Shown here: in pieces, positions 1-6,308 of the stretch
How positions within the stretch are numbered: position 1 is the stretch's first letter
Layout: each line of letters starts with the position of its first letter
NCBI GenBank assembly: GCA_018903015.1
Contig: JAHIPR010000213.1
Coordinates: 1-9,029, forward strand
Reading direction: 5' to 3'
Length of the DNA: 9,029 nucleotides
Origin: a bacterium
Lineage (GTDB): Bacteria > Atribacterota > JS1 > SB-45 > 34-128
Position numbers and translations under genes: made by a program
The notes under the pieces: model-generated
The model's input: only the letters and a program-made list of their open reading frames with translations
What the model was told of the DNA's origin: nothing
Database searches by the model: none

Positions 1-1
1 A

Positions 2-463
2 CCGGAAGGAAGGAAAATATTCCCCAATTTAACCGTCCAAGAAAATTTAACCTTAGGTGCTTTTGCCCGGACTGATAAAAAAGAAACTGCGAAAGATCTT
101 GAATGGGTTTACGAGTTGTTCCCTCAGATTAAAGAAAGATTATGGCAAAAGGGTGGAACTTTATCAGGCGGAGAACAGCAGATGTTAGCCGTAGCCCGAG
201 GATTAATGTCACGACCAAAGCTTTTAATGCTGGATGAGCCTTCTTTAGGGTTAGCACCTTTGTTAGTGAAAGAAATTTTTGATATTATTAAGCGGATTCA
301 CCGGGAAGGAATGACCGTGCTTTTAGTTGAACAAAATGCTTTTGCTGCATTGAAAATTGCTGATTATGCTTATGTGTTGGAGACCGGGAAGGTTGTTTTG
401 CACGGAACCGGAGAGGAGCTTTTACAAGACGAGAGAGTAAAAAAAGCTTATTTGGGAGAATAG
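2..463 (+). CDS. livF: LivF, branched-chain amino acid ABC transporter ATP-binding protein (5' truncated by window edge)
   Basis: This is one of the two ATPases that power the LivHM permease, which imports leucine, isoleucine and valine or related amides at the cytoplasmic membrane. The frame is open from base 2, so 153 residues are visible. Family members have about 235, so roughly the first 80, including Walker A, lie outside the window. Visible motifs in order are PEGRKIFPNLTVQENL (a LivF hallmark), the ABC signature LSGGEQQ, Walker B LLMLDEP, D-loop SLGLAP, and the switch region LLVEQN. The Gln in place of the usual switch His is normal for LivF. The C-terminus KKAYLGE is also typical. 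The first in-frame start-like codon in the window (TTG at 116) is internal, not the real start. In most genomes livF closes a livJHMGF operon, so the rest is expected upstream. The stop is followed 6 bp later by a large hairpin that probably also ends transcription. Confidence 0.94.
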   Translation, partial: PEGRKIFPNLTVQENLTLGAFARTDKKETAKDLEWVYELFPQIKERLWQKGGTLSGGEQQMLAVARGLMSRPKLLMLDEPSLGLAPLLVKEIFDIIKRIHREGMTVLLVEQNAFAALKIADYAYVLETGKVVLHGTGEELLQDERVKKAYLGE

Positions 464-469
464 AGAATA

Positions 470-551
470 GGGGTCAGGTCTCAACATTTGACATAACTTT
501 TTGCCTACATCATTTAGGAGTAAGTTATGTCAAATGTTGAGACCTGACCCC
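470..551. repeat. Palindromic GGGGTC hairpin element, copy 1
   Basis: The arms at 470-499 and 522-551 form a perfect 30-bp inverted repeat around a 22-nt loop. Each arm starts GGGGTCAGGTCTCAACAT reading inward. The outer 27 nt of each arm are identical to the arms of a second element at 7562-7638, while the loops are unrelated. The element fills nearly the whole gap between the stops of convergent livF and the deacetylase gene, so it would act as a stem in transcripts from both sides. Arms of this kind resemble REP/MITE-like elements mobilised by RAYT (Y1, IS200-like) transposases. That assignment is from memory; no transposase gene is visible in the window. Confidence 0.9.
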
Positions 552-558
552 AAGCCAC

Positions 559-1671
559 CTATTTTATAGTAATTACCCAGGAAGTTTTTCGTTGATGTTG
601 GCTGTTTTTATCAAGAGCGGTAATATTTACAATATAAGACTTTTTAATTAGAGGTTTTAAAGAATCAGGGGTAAAAGAAATTTCTCGATTTTCTGCATTA
701 AAATCGAATTTTACTTTTGCCCCTCCTAATTTCATAGAAAAAGTTTTTGCATCATAATTATCACCCTCTAAAATTGCCCCTATCTTAACAAGTTGGTTAC
801 TTTCTATTTCGCCGTCATAAGGGAAGATTTGGGAAATATTAAAAAGTCGTTGATTTAATATCTGGATAAAAGAATTAAGTGGACTTTGGCCAAAAATTAT
901 TTGTCGATTCAGGGAAAAAAGGTCGGCATTGAGATTATTATTCATACTATTCGCATTTAGAATTCCTTCATAGCCTGCTTGAATAATTAAATTTTTTATT
1001 ATAGGACTGTAAATTCCATAAGGATAGGCGAAGAATTTTACTTTACTTCCTATTTTACTTTCTAAAATTTCTTTGGATAAAAAGATTTCTTTTTTAATTC
1101 GAGAAATATAACTGTCATAACTTTCGTTTTCCTTATACCGAAGAAGATTACAATGGCTTAAGGTGTGGGAACCAATTTCAATATTGTTTTTGGTCATCTC
1201 TCTAATCTCTTCCCAGGTAAGGCTGGAACTATTTTTTTCGATGAAGTCGGTATATATAAGGAGAGTTGCCGGGAAATTATATTTTTTTAAGATGGGATAG
1301 GCTAAAGTGTAAGTAGATTTAAAACCATCATCAATGGTAATTACGATTGGTTTTGGTGGAAGTTGGCCATCTCTCAGTCCTGTAAGTAGTTCTGAAAGAG
1401 AGATTACGGAATAATTATGAACAGCTAAATAATCCATCTGTTTTTCAAATTCTACAATATTAATTTGATAACTGCTGCCCTCATCTTTAGTGAAATTATG
1501 ATAAGTCAAAATAGGGATGGTAATTTCTTCAGCATAAACTATATTGTTGTTGATTTGATAAACATTATGATAGGACATAGGTATGAATAAGAATAATGAT
1601 AATATAAAGATTACCAACAAACTCTTATTTTTATTTATAAGAAAATATGATATTTTTTGATTTGGCCACAT
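559..1671 (-). CDS. Extracytoplasmic polysaccharide deacetylase (NodB/CE4 family)
   Basis: This is a predicted metal-dependent deacetylase removing N- or O-acetyl groups from a cell-surface polysaccharide; the substrate cannot be told from sequence. Residues 17-34 form one hydrophobic helix after a Lys-rich start, and VYA at 45-47 could be a signal peptidase site, so the protein is exported or membrane-anchored. The NodB domain spans about 50-260. It has TIDDGF with the catalytic and metal Asp pair D114/D115, the metal-binding SHTLSH (H169, H173), and FAYPYG at 214-219. All core CE4 motifs look intact. Residues 290-370 are beta-rich and may be an Ig-like C-terminal domain. The ATG is preceded by AAAGGG with suitable spacing. 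The gene lies 174 bp downstream of the S24 repressor gene on the same strand and converges on livF. Confidence 0.9.
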   Translation of the reverse strand: MWPNQKISYFLINKNKSLLVIFILSLFLFIPMSYHNVYQINNNIVYAEEITIPILTYHNFTKDEGSSYQINIVEFEKQMDYLAVHNYSVISLSELLTGLRDGQLPPKPIVITIDDGFKSTYTLAYPILKKYNFPATLLIYTDFIEKNSSSLTWEEIREMTKNNIEIGSHTLSHCNLLRYKENESYDSYISRIKKEIFLSKEILESKIGSKVKFFAYPYGIYSPIIKNLIIQAGYEGILNANSMNNNLNADLFSLNRQIIFGQSPLNSFIQILNQRLFNISQIFPYDGEIESNQLVKIGAILEGDNYDAKTFSMKLGGAKVKFDFNAENREISFTPDSLKPLIKKSYIVNITALDKNSQHQRKTSWVITIK

Positions 1672-1732
1672 AATAACCCTTTATAAATTTTTATTATTCA
1701 GTTAATGGTTAAGTTATTAATATTTTTAATTA

Positions 1733-1761
1733 ATTATAACATACTATAATTATTTATTAAT
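1733..1761 (-). promoter_or_regulatory. Possible promoter of the deacetylase gene
   Basis: On the minus strand a perfect TATAAT (1738 to 1733) lies about 60 bp upstream of the deacetylase ATG. The best -35 match is TTAATA (1760 to 1755), 16 bp upstream and only 4/6 to consensus. The whole 174-bp gap is extremely AT-rich, so a TATAAT may occur by chance. I see no RNA gene or terminator in this gap. Confidence 0.3.
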
Positions 1762-1845
1762 AAAAATTTAGGAAGGTAAGCCAAAGTTAGGCCATATTGA
1801 TTAGGTGATAGTAATTTGGAGATTAGATTATTGAAGAGATAGATT

Positions 1846-2460
1846 TTAAAATTTATGCATTACCCATTCAACTTTCCCAACAATATTAAAGTTATCGGTT
1901 TTTTTTACTAAAATGGGGGAATGATCTAAATTAGTACTTTGTAATATAATATATTTATTTTGCTTTACTACTTCTTTTATGGTAATTTCGTTATTCAATG
2001 AAATTATGGCAATAGTTCCATTACTTACATCGTTTTGTCTTCTTATAATTACAATATCGCCTTCTTCAATTCTTTTACCTATCATACTTTTATCTTTTAC
2101 TCGGATAGCAAAAAGATCTTTCATGGGAAGAGTTTCCAGCCCAGGAGGAATTGGACTATATCCTTCTATATTCTCTGAGATAGAAGAAGGTTTTCCTGTT
2201 GAGATAATATTGTAGATAGGAATTTGTTTGAAATCATCTTTGGCTTTTATAGGAGGAAGATATCCCATAAGGTATAAAAGATCTTCTGGTTTAACCTGAT
2301 AAGCTTTAGCCAGTTTATTTAATATTCCGGCAGAAGGTTTTCTCTTATTCCTTTCAATTAAGGAAATGTATGAGTTAGATATGCCAGTTTTGAGCTCTAC
2401 TTGCTTAGTGGTAAGATTGTTTTTTAACCTTAATTCTTTTAAATATGATCCTATTTCCAT
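1846..2460 (-). CDS. CI/LexA-like repressor: XRE-family HTH with S24 peptidase-like domain
   Basis: A 204-residue two-domain repressor. Residues 7-62 are a Cro/C1-type HTH (KQVELKTGISNSYISLIERNKRKPS). Residues 80-204 are an S24/LexA-like dimerisation and autoprotease domain. The Ser-Lys dyad is present: S125 in KDKSMIG and K162 in ITIKEV. The expected scissile Ala-Gly is Thr-Gly (T88-G89). I chose the ATG at 2460 because GAGGT lies 7 nt upstream. The frame stays open to an ATG at 2562, but that would add 34 residues not seen in the family and would run through the promoter region. The gene is divergent from a Cro-like HTH gene 157 bp away, as in phage immunity regions. It probably represses that gene and itself; any inducer (RecA-stimulated cleavage or another) is inference. 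Confidence 0.9.
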   Translation of the reverse strand: MEIGSYLKELRLKNNLTTKQVELKTGISNSYISLIERNKRKPSAGILNKLAKAYQVKPEDLLYLMGYLPPIKAKDDFKQIPIYNIISTGKPSSISENIEGYSPIPPGLETLPMKDLFAIRVKDKSMIGKRIEEGDIVIIRRQNDVSNGTIAIISLNNEITIKEVVKQNKYIILQSTNLDHSPILVKKTDNFNIVGKVEWVMHKF

Positions 2461-2467
2461 TAACGTT

Positions 2468-2472
2468 ACCTC
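2468..2472 (-). promoter_or_regulatory. Ribosome-binding site that fixes the repressor start
   Basis: GAGGT on the minus strand, 7 nt before the ATG at 2460. It supports the 204-residue form over the longer open frame starting at 2562. It abuts the perfect palindrome TAACGTTA (2461-2468), which could place an operator at the start codon. Confidence 0.75.
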
Positions 2473-2496
2473 AATATCTTTTTGCTTGCAATTGTT

Positions 2497-2528
2497 ATTA
2501 TATAATATTTTTCTGATATAATTGTAAA
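2497..2528 (-). promoter_or_regulatory. Possible promoter of the repressor gene
   Basis: On the minus strand TTTACA (2528 to 2523, 5/6 to the -35 consensus) precedes a perfect TATAAT (2502 to 2497). The spacer is 20 bp, longer than ideal; overlapping TTATAT would give 17 bp. The location between the divergent genes fits, but the AT-richness lowers confidence. Confidence 0.4.
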
Positions 2529-2551
2529 AAAAGGCAAAAAATTTTTTAAAA

Positions 2552-2579
2552 ATCATTGACAAATGTAATATTTAATGAT
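2552..2579. promoter_or_regulatory. Candidate operator: inverted repeat ATCATT-N16-AATGAT
   Basis: Two perfect 6-bp inverted arms (2552-2557 and 2574-2579) embrace the -35 box and spacer of the Cro-like gene's promoter and touch its -10 box. A dimeric HTH repressor bound here would block RNA polymerase. Six-bp arms in such AT-rich DNA can arise by chance, so this is a candidate only. Confidence 0.3.
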
Positions 2580-2584
2580 AGTAT
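2556..2584 (+). promoter_or_regulatory. Strong promoter of the Cro-like HTH gene
   Basis: A perfect TTGACA at 2556-2561 is followed by a 17-bp spacer and TAGTAT (4/6) at 2579-2584. Transcription would begin near 2591, leaving a leader of about 27 nt. This is the best sigma-70-type promoter in the window. Confidence 0.7.
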
Positions 2585-2617
2585 TCTTACTAATGTTAGA
2601 AATAACTCATAACGCCT

Positions 2618-2854
2618 ATGGATTATAAAATAAAAGTTGAAATTAAAAAAAATAATTTGTTGAATATTCTTGCTAGAAAAAATTGGAATTTCACCGAACT
2701 TGCACGGAGAATAGGCTATTCTTCCAGTATGATTACTTTATATCTGAATGGAAAAAGAATCCCTACAGCTAAAGTAAGAAGAAGAATGTTAGATGCACTG
2801 GGATGTGAATGGGATGATATTTTTTATATCATTGAATCGGATAAATCTCAGTGA
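2618..2854 (+). CDS. Small Cro-like HTH (XRE-family) regulator
   Basis: A 78-residue protein that is almost entirely one Cro/C1-type helix-turn-helix domain. The HTH core is at about residues 22-48 (FTELARRIGYSSSMITLYLNG), followed by basic KRIPTAKVRRR and a short C-terminal helix. It has no sensor or oligomerisation domain. It is encoded divergently from a CI-like repressor and has the size and position of a phage Cro. Its own promoter is strong, but I see no convincing Shine-Dalgarno site before the ATG, so translation may be weak or depend on the short leader. No later in-frame Met would keep the HTH whole. The target operators are unknown; the shared intergenic region is the obvious candidate. 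Confidence 0.82.
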   Translation: MDYKIKVEIKKNNLLNILARKNWNFTELARRIGYSSSMITLYLNGKRIPTAKVRRRMLDALGCEWDDIFYIIESDKSQ

Positions 2855-2920
2855 GTTATTAAAGTATATAATAAATTTGATATTGATTTGAATGAAATAA
2901 AGGGGAAAAAAATATTCTTT

Positions 2921-2929
2921 TGATATAAT
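2921..2929 (+). promoter_or_regulatory. Extended -10 promoter of the GGDEF gene
   Basis: TGATATAAT matches the extended -10 consensus (TGN followed by TATAAT) exactly. The position 17 bp upstream (AGGGGA) is not a -35 box, which is acceptable for extended -10 promoters. The predicted start is near 2936, giving a leader of about 66 nt to the preferred ATG at 3002. Confidence 0.55.
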
Positions 2930-3001
2930 TAATTTTAGCAAATATATCTAGGTATGGTATTTATTATTTTACTTTTGAGTATTTTCAGAGGTTGGAGGCT
3001 A

Positions 3002-4096
3002 ATGTTAAACCAAAGTAAAGAAAAAACAGAATTAGAAAAATTAAAAAAAGAAGTTGTTGTTTTAAATAAGGAGCGGCGGAGACTTGCTAAAAAGTTATCT
3101 GCCTTGAGGTTGATAATTTCAGAGATAAATAACGACCCCGATTTAGACAAGATTTTAAATTTAGTTATAAAGAAAGCTGTTCAGATAGTAGAAGCCGAGC
3201 GAGGTTCCTTGATGCTCTTTGATTATAAAACGGAAGAACTGTATATTAAAAGTTCTATAGGTTTAAATAAGAAAACCGTTTCTACTGTCCGAATAGCACC
3301 AGGAGAGGGGATTGCCGGCTGGGTCTTTAAAGAGGGAAAACCTTTGTTAGTAAAAGAAGGGGCTAAGGATCCAAGATTTAAAAGCTTTGAAAAGATAGAA
3401 GAAGAATTAAAATCAATAATAAGTGTTCCTCTTAAGATAAAAGACCAAGTTATTGGAGTAATTAATTTAGATAATAGAAGAAAGGGTGATTTTTTTAATA
3501 AAGATGATTTACAACTTCTTTCTGCCTTTGCCAATCAAGTGGCTATAGCCATCCAGAATGCTCAACTACATCAAGAAATAAAGGGTCTAGCTATTACTGA
3601 TGGTTTAACCGACCTTTATAATTTTAGATATCTCCAAGAACGTTTAGAGGAAGAAACAAAAAGAGCCCAAAGATTTAGACGACCTTTAGCTTTAATTATG
3701 GCAGATATAGATCACTTTAAAGAGTTCAATGATACCTATGGTCATCCAGAAGGAAATAAAGTTTTAAAAGTTTTAGCCAATATTTTAAAAGCTAATGTTC
3801 GGGAAATAGATATAGTAGGACGATATGGCGGTGAGGAATTTATTATTATTCTCCCAGAAGCTGACAGAGAAGAAGCCCAGAAAATAGCCGAACGAATCAG
3901 GATTAAAGTAGAGGGATATAACTTCCAGAATAAAGAAGACCATCTTAATAATCCTAATAGGAAAATAACCCTGAGTTTAGGAGTAACCTCCTGTTTTCAG
4001 GAGAGCATCAGTCCACAAAATTTAATATACAAGGTTGATCAAGCCCTTTATCAGGCTAAAAGAAAGGGTAGAAACAGGATGGAGGTTATTTATTAA
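3002..4096 (+). CDS. GAF-GGDEF cyclic-dinucleotide synthase (diguanylate cyclase type)
   Basis: A soluble signalling enzyme expected to make cyclic di-GMP from GTP. Numbered from the ATG at 3002 (364 aa), it has a charged coiled coil (about 5-40), a GAF ligand-sensing domain (about 45-190), and a GGDEF domain (about 198-360). The active site is GGEEF (276-280), the metal Asp is D235 in ADIDHFK, and an inhibitory I-site RxxD (REID, 267-270) lies five residues before GGEEF. N243 in FNDTYGH matches the guanine-contacting Asn, but the partner Asp (D344 in PleD) is Asn here (N252 in GHPEGNKVL). I prefer 3002 because GGAGG and AGAGG sit just upstream, although GGAGG is only 3 nt away. The ATG at 2954 would add 16 hydrophobic residues but has poor ribosome-binding spacing. 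The 3' end overlaps the convergent HAD gene by 11 bp. Confidence 0.92.
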   Translation: MLNQSKEKTELEKLKKEVVVLNKERRRLAKKLSALRLIISEINNDPDLDKILNLVIKKAVQIVEAERGSLMLFDYKTEELYIKSSIGLNKKTVSTVRIAPGEGIAGWVFKEGKPLLVKEGAKDPRFKSFEKIEEELKSIISVPLKIKDQVIGVINLDNRRKGDFFNKDDLQLLSAFANQVAIAIQNAQLHQEIKGLAITDGLTDLYNFRYLQERLEEETKRAQRFRRPLALIMADIDHFKEFNDTYGHPEGNKVLKVLANILKANVREIDIVGRYGGEEFIIILPEADREEAQKIAERIRIKVEGYNFQNKEDHLNNPNRKITLSLGVTSCFQESISPQNLIYKVDQALYQAKRKGRNRMEVIY

Positions 4097-4850
4097 TAAG
4101 CTCCTTTAAGATAGGAGATATTTCTTTTAGATGAGTAACTGTAAAATCTGCTGTTTCTGTATCTATATTATCAGGTTGAAATTTGTTTATCCAGATAGTA
4201 GTCATCCCCATGTTTTTCCCGCCTACAATGTCTTTTTTATAAGAATCACCGATAATAATAGATTCTTCCCCCTGGCATCTTGCCTTATCAAGAGCAGCTT
4301 GGAATATTTTTAATTCAGGTTTATAGGATTGAACTTCTTCAGAAGTAGTGATAGAGTCAAATATTTCACTAATTCCAAAGACTTCAAATTGAAATTCTTG
4401 AAAGTCATTATCGATATCACTTATAATTCCCATATGAAGATCCGTGTTCTTTAATTCCCGAAGAATTAATAAAGTTTCAGGAAATAATTTTATATACTTT
4501 TTATGATTTTCTAAGAATGATTTTCTAAGCCATTGAAAATCCTCTTTCGAAGGTTGGATATTATATTCTGCAAGTACCCCTTTAAAAGCTTTTTTGGTAG
4601 ATTCACGAAGAGGTGTAAAGGATTTTTCTTCCGGGTCGGTATCCAGTAAAGTCATTTCCTTGGTAAATAGATAAGAATTATATTTAATGACCATATTTTC
4701 CGGGGAGGCAGGAAGGTTGTATTTTTGAATAACCTCTTTCATCATATGTAAATGAGCAACATTGTCACTTTCAGCACACATTAATGTCCCTCCAAAATCA
4801 AAAAATATTGCTTTATATTTTTTTGTTTTATCATTATTTAATTTTCCCAT
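4086..4850 (-). CDS. HAD-superfamily hydrolase (phosphatase-like)
   Basis: A 254-residue predicted cytoplasmic phosphatase of unknown substrate. The HAD motifs are in order: motif I FFDFGGTL with nucleophile D18, motif II GIISD with S144, motif III K177 in SYKPELKIF, and motif IV IIGDSYKKD with D202 and D207. The helical insert between motifs I and II (about 25-125) is a C1 cap. Gly replaces the second Asp of motif I; this occurs in several HAD subfamilies, so activity is still likely, but it weakens any precise call. There are two possible ATGs. The one at 4850 has AGGAGG 6 nt upstream, whereas the one at 4856 would have no spacing at all. The gene follows the MFS gene on the same strand after a 90-bp gap without a clear terminator, so the two may be co-transcribed. 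Confidence 0.88.
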   Translation of the reverse strand: MGKLNNDKTKKYKAIFFDFGGTLMCAESDNVAHLHMMKEVIQKYNLPASPENMVIKYNSYLFTKEMTLLDTDPEEKSFTPLRESTKKAFKGVLAEYNIQPSKEDFQWLRKSFLENHKKYIKLFPETLLILRELKNTDLHMGIISDIDNDFQEFQFEVFGISEIFDSITTSEEVQSYKPELKIFQAALDKARCQGEESIIIGDSYKKDIVGGKNMGMTTIWINKFQPDNIDTETADFTVTHLKEISPILKELINK

Positions 4851-4856
4851 CTTCAT

Positions 4857-4862
4857 CCTCCT
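4857..4862 (-). promoter_or_regulatory. Ribosome-binding site that fixes the HAD start
   Basis: A perfect AGGAGG on the minus strand lies 6 nt before the ATG at 4850 and directly against the ATG at 4856. The spacing selects the inner start. Confidence 0.85.
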
Positions 4863-4940
4863 TTTATCTGATATATTTTATCACCATTTTGGTTTATAAA
4901 CTAATTTCAAAACAGTTTTTTGTTGAGAATAATATTTTTT

Positions 4941-6116
4941 TTATTCTTTTATTTTTATAAGTAAGAGAGAGGTTATCAAAGCAAATATTAATCCAGCCCA
5001 GAAGGGTGATAAGGGACCAAACTGGAATTTTAGATATCCTCCCAGGGAAGGCCCGATAGATCCGATTAAACCAGTACAGGTACCGATAAAACCAATTACC
5101 AGTCCCCTTGATTGCCGGTGAGTAATATCAGCTAGAAATGAACCATAAGCAATATAACAACTCTGGAAAAAAATGTATAATATGGTAAATAGAGCAATAG
5201 TCAGCCATAAAGGAGAACTTAAGCTCCACAAGATTATAAATATTCCCAGACCTGACGCACTGTACGATAACACCTTTTTACTACCCCATTTAGCAATGAT
5301 TTTTCCTCCCCAGAGACTATATATAACTGCCGCAAAGCCTCCCAATGCAAAAAGCAAATTAATTTTGGATTTATCCAAATTCATTATTTCCTTGGCATAT
5401 AAAGAAATAAAAGGTCCATGTGTGGTAAGATTAAATAAAAGAAAAAGGGAAGAAAGAGCTAAGATGATTCGCAGCATCTTTTTATTAAATAAATTTTTAA
5501 AAGAATCAAATTTATTAATTTTTGTACGCTGGTGATGGGTCTCTTTTAACCAGAATAATCTAGCCAAAGCACAGAAAAAAGTAGTTAAAGAAGTAAGATA
5601 AAATAAATATTTTATTTCTATTCGAGGGATCAATATCATCCCCATAGCGGGGCCTATGGTAATTCCTAAAACAACGAATAGTTCAAATTCACTATAGGCT
5701 ATACCCCTTTTTGTTTTGGGAACAGATTCAGCAATCATGGAATAGAAAGAGGGTAATTGAAGAGCACTTAAACTATTAGCGATAGTAAGAAAAAGTATTA
5801 AAGTGATCCAATGAGAAGAATTACCAGCTAAAAAATATAGAAGAGGAAAGAGAAAGCTTGGGATAATTATTAATAACTTGCGGCCAAATTGGTCGGAAAG
5901 TATTCCACCTAAAAATTGCATTAAAGTATAAGATAGGGCAAGCAAGGTATACGAAAAACCCACTTGAAAATCATTTGCCCCTAATTCTTGAAGATAAATA
6001 GGAAGAACAGGATACCAGCTAAAAAAAGCTATTAGAATAAATAGAACCGTTAAAGATAATACGGAAACATTTTGTTCGATAAATAATAATTGACGGATTT
6101 TGGTCAAGAAATTCAT
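4941..6116 (-). CDS. Major facilitator superfamily (MFS) transporter
   Basis: A 391-residue inner-membrane secondary transporter with about 12 hydrophobic segments. The MFS motif A is at 70-80 (GGILSDQFGRK), in the loop between helices 2 and 3. A weaker equivalent, GGKIIAKWGSKK, is in the second half, as expected for two related six-helix bundles. The length is typical. The overall look is of a drug-efflux or sugar-type exporter, but the sequence alone does not give the substrate. The ATG at 6116 has AAGGAG 7 nt upstream. An upstream ATG at 6182 would add 22 residues but lacks such a site and would enter the divergent promoter region. The gene is divergent from the adenosine-specific kinase gene and upstream of the HAD gene. 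Weak minus-strand promoter matches (TTACCA, 18 bp, TAGTAT) lie near 6144-6173. Confidence 0.9.
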   Translation of the reverse strand: MNFLTKIRQLLFIEQNVSVLSLTVLFILIAFFSWYPVLPIYLQELGANDFQVGFSYTLLALSYTLMQFLGGILSDQFGRKLLIIIPSFLFPLLYFLAGNSSHWITLILFLTIANSLSALQLPSFYSMIAESVPKTKRGIAYSEFELFVVLGITIGPAMGMILIPRIEIKYLFYLTSLTTFFCALARLFWLKETHHQRTKINKFDSFKNLFNKKMLRIILALSSLFLLFNLTTHGPFISLYAKEIMNLDKSKINLLFALGGFAAVIYSLWGGKIIAKWGSKKVLSYSASGLGIFIILWSLSSPLWLTIALFTILYIFFQSCYIAYGSFLADITHRQSRGLVIGFIGTCTGLIGSIGPSLGGYLKFQFGPLSPFWAGLIFALITSLLLIKIKE

Positions 6117-6123
6117 TAAGAGG

Positions 6124-6129
6124 CTCCTT
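6124..6129 (-). promoter_or_regulatory. Ribosome-binding site that fixes the MFS start
   Basis: AAGGAG on the minus strand, 7 nt before the ATG at 6116. It supports the 391-residue protein over the 413-residue alternative. Confidence 0.8.
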
Positions 6130-6308
6130 AAGTTGAGTTTAATACTAAATTTTTTATCTAAACTATGGTAAAATATAAACAATTATATCATAATATAAAA
6201 GATAAGATAATAAATGAAATGAAAAAATATATTTTAAAATTTTTTTAGAAAAATAGCAGGAAAAAAGGTCTTGGTGAAGAATATTATAAAAAAAGGGAGG
6301 TAATATAA

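Noticed and set aside
326..343. Missing switch His in LivF (LLVEQN)
   Set aside because: Gln at this position is the normal state for LivF proteins, so it is not an anomaly.
470..551. CRISPR repeats or a riboswitch at the GGGGTC elements
   Set aside because: There are only two copies 7 kb apart, each a self-contained inverted repeat with no spacer array, and the single stem-loop fits no riboswitch class I know.
3223..3534. Open frame on the - strand inside the GAF domain region
   Set aside because: It is antisense to a clear GAF-GGDEF protein, with no domain and no start signals.
4796..4803. Loss of the second Asp in HAD motif I (DFGGT instead of DxDGT) as evidence of a dead enzyme
   Set aside because: Several HAD subfamilies carry this form, and the nucleophile Asp, motif II Ser, motif III Lys and motif IV Asp residues are all present.
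5173..5535. Open frame on the + strand inside the MFS region (120 codons)
   Set aside because: It lies antisense to well-defined membrane helices of the MFS gene, shows no recognisable domain, and has no credible ribosome-binding site.
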